The position numbers and the translations under genes were made by a program. Positions 4,485 to 5,001 of a stretch of 5,001 nucleotides of DNA are shown here, piece after piece. Within the stretch, counting starts at the first letter, position 1. Each line of letters begins with the position of its first letter. The stretch comes from a candidate division WWE3 bacterium RIFCSPLOWO2_12_FULL_36_10 (GTDB lineage Bacteria; Patescibacteriota; WWE3; UBA101185; UBA10185): assembly GCA_001772985.1 (NCBI GenBank), contig MEVN01000029.1:1-5001 (forward strand). The letters run 5' to 3'. Below the pieces are notes generated by a model that was not told the origin of the DNA, searched no databases, and saw only the letters and a program-made list of their open reading frames with translations.

Positions 4485-4513
4485 TTCACCTTTCAATTAG
4501 CTTAGTTTATACT
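4485..4513 (+). promoter_or_regulatory. Divergent promoter for the 41-residue ORF
   Basis: TTCACC (4485-4490, four of six matches to TTGACA) is followed after 17 bases by TATACT (4508-4513, five of six matches to TATAAT). The -10 ends seven bases before GTG 4521, again predicting a leaderless transcript. It points away from the promoter of the 108-residue gene, so the two share about 100 bases of control region. Confidence 0.5.
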
Positions 4514-4520
4514 TTACTTT

Positions 4521-4646
4521 GTGAAACGTTTATTTTCTGTAGCAGAAGACTCCAAGGCTTTAGCCACCCATAATGGCGCAAGCGCCGATGGCGCTTTTAA
4601 GCCTGGAGATGAATGCGTTTCCTTCATTTTGTCGTCTTATCCATAG
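4521..4646 (+). CDS. Probable 41-residue small protein, GTG start
   Basis: This short open frame begins GTG-AAA-CGT and encodes MKRLFSVAEDSKALATHNGA, then SADGAFKPGDECVSFILSSYP, ending at TAG 4644-4646. Support comes from the promoter whose -10 box lies seven bases before the GTG, the geometry seen at several genes here, and from filling an otherwise empty 245-base gap. The composition is unlike noise: a basic start, Ala/Gly/Asp-rich centre and a hydrophobic end, with a single Cys. No family is recognised. The middle of the ORF coincides with a strong RNA fold (4550-4608), so the transcript may instead be a regulatory RNA or a leader. A 37-codon frame on the opposite strand (4514-4627) overlaps it, because the DNA here is palindromic; that one lacks a promoter. 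It converges with the gene ending at 4667. Confidence 0.45.
   Translation: MKRLFSVAEDSKALATHNGASADGAFKPGDECVSFILSSYP
4550..4608 (+). ncRNA. Nested stem-loop element inside the small ORF
   Basis: CTCC-A-AGGCTT (4550-4560, one bulged A) pairs with AAGCCTGGAG (4599-4608) as a ten-pair outer stem. Inside it, AGCGCC (4581-4586) pairs with GGCGCT (4590-4595) around a GAT loop, followed by TTTT. An alternative inner hairpin, GGCG (4575-4578) with CGCC (4583-4586), competes for the same bases. ATGGCGC is directly repeated (4573-4579, 4588-4594). The fold could be a regulatory RNA, an attenuator or a structured part of the mRNA. I cannot match it to a known riboswitch class. Confidence 0.4.
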
Positions 4647-4666
4647 AATAATTATATTAGATTATA

Positions 4667-4939
4667 CTAAATGCTCCCAAGTCTTGATGCTATTGTCATA
4701 ACCTTTTCTCCCCAATGTATACGTTTTAGGGGATCGTTTGATATATCATCAATTTGTGAGTTGAATTTCTGCAACTCATTTCTTAGTAATGTTTCTTTGG
4801 GCAAGTTAGATTTAAATTCTTGTAGAGCTTTGTCCAAAAACATATAAGCAATAGCTTTTTCAAACGGCTTATCAATTTCGAGCGCCGTCTTTACTACTCT
4901 CATTAGATCCATTCTTATGTTTAATTTATTTCTATTCAT
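4667..4939 (-). CDS. Hypothetical 90-residue all-helical protein
   Basis: I do not recognise this protein. It is soluble and appears entirely helical, with at least three helices: about 7-22 (NIRMDLMRVVKTALEI), 24-45 (KPFEKAIAYMFLDKALQEF) and 49-66 (ETLLRNELQKFNSQIDDI), then a last one after residue 72 (KRIHWGEKVMTIASRL). There is no Cys. The start is placed at ATG 4937-4939, which overlaps the end of the upstream gene as ATGAATAG. The in-frame TTG at 4943-4945 is possible but adds only two residues. No Shine-Dalgarno sequence precedes it, so translation is probably coupled to the upstream gene. It may be the partner of the truncated neighbour, but a function cannot be given. It ends 20 bases from the convergent small ORF. 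Confidence 0.7.
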   Translation of the reverse strand: MNRNKLNIRMDLMRVVKTALEIDKPFEKAIAYMFLDKALQEFKSNLPKETLLRNELQKFNSQIDDISNDPLKRIHWGEKVMTIASRLGSI

Positions 4940-5001
4940 TATCAAAAACCCGTCTAATTGTTCTTTCTACATTCTCACGAATTTCTAATCGTGTAATTTC
5001 A
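4932..5001 (-). CDS. C-terminal end of an upstream gene, unknown
   Basis: A reading frame enters from the right edge of the window and ends at TAG (4932-4934). It supplies the last 22 residues, EITRLEIRENVERTIRRVFD followed by NE. The segment is highly charged and looks helical. It overlaps the next gene by eight bases, the arrangement of co-translated genes in one operon. With only 22 residues no family can be named. It could be chance, but the tight overlap and the absence of a promoter before the 90-residue gene support it. Confidence 0.5.
   Translation of the reverse strand, partial: EITRLEIRENVERTIRRVFDNE

Noticed and set aside
4514..4627. 37-codon open frame on the minus strand opposite the 41-residue ORF
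   Set aside because: No promoter or Shine-Dalgarno sequence is seen for it. It overlaps the better supported + strand frame and is probably a by-product of the palindromic sequence.
1..5001. CRISPR array, insertion sequence or integrase
   Set aside because: No regularly spaced repeats, terminal inverted repeats, transposase or recombinase motifs were seen on either strand.

Overview
This AT-rich window looks like a small-genome bacterium of the Candidate Phyla Radiation (Patescibacteria) type, but no marker gene confirms that. The clues are short, tightly packed genes with many unrecognised products, almost no Shine-Dalgarno sequences, and -10 boxes placed 6-8 nt before start codons, as expected for leaderless mRNAs. 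TGA appears to be a stop.

Layout. 3-257 (+) is the C-terminal end of a histone-deacetylase-superfamily enzyme. 328-696 (+) is a small membrane protein with a full consensus promoter, a Shine-Dalgarno sequence and a terminator, unlike its neighbours. 750-1310 (-) is a YdjM-type membrane-bound metal-dependent hydrolase. 1312-1499 (+) holds a broken fragment with a beta-lactamase-like SxxK segment and an apparent one-base frameshift. 1500-2373 (-) is a two-gene toxin-antitoxin module: an AbiEii-type nucleotidyltransferase and an overlapping small DUF6922-like partner. 2374-2597 has no gene but contains the module's promoter, a terminator-like hairpin and a very GC-rich hairpin just 3' of tRNA-Pro(UGG) (2598-2673, -).

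2717-3993 (-) is a two-gene operon: a stand-alone release-factor GGQ-domain protein (probably ribosome rescue) and an N-terminally anchored extracytoplasmic protein. They overlap by ATGA exactly at an in-phase A7 slippery run. 4095-4421 (-) is an unrecognised 108-aa protein. It faces a probable 41-aa protein at 4521-4646 (+) across a divergent promoter region, and that small ORF contains a strong nested RNA fold. 4667-5001 (-) holds two overlapping genes: a 90-aa helical protein and the tail of an upstream gene that leaves the window.

The most unusual items are the possible frameshift junction between the GGQ protein and the membrane protein, the basic N-terminal (not C-terminal) tail of the GGQ protein, the small ORF with the embedded fold at 4521-4646, and the repeated leaderless promoter layout. 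Apart from the toxin-antitoxin module, no defence system, CRISPR array or insertion sequence is visible. Family names come from motif reading only, without database searches.
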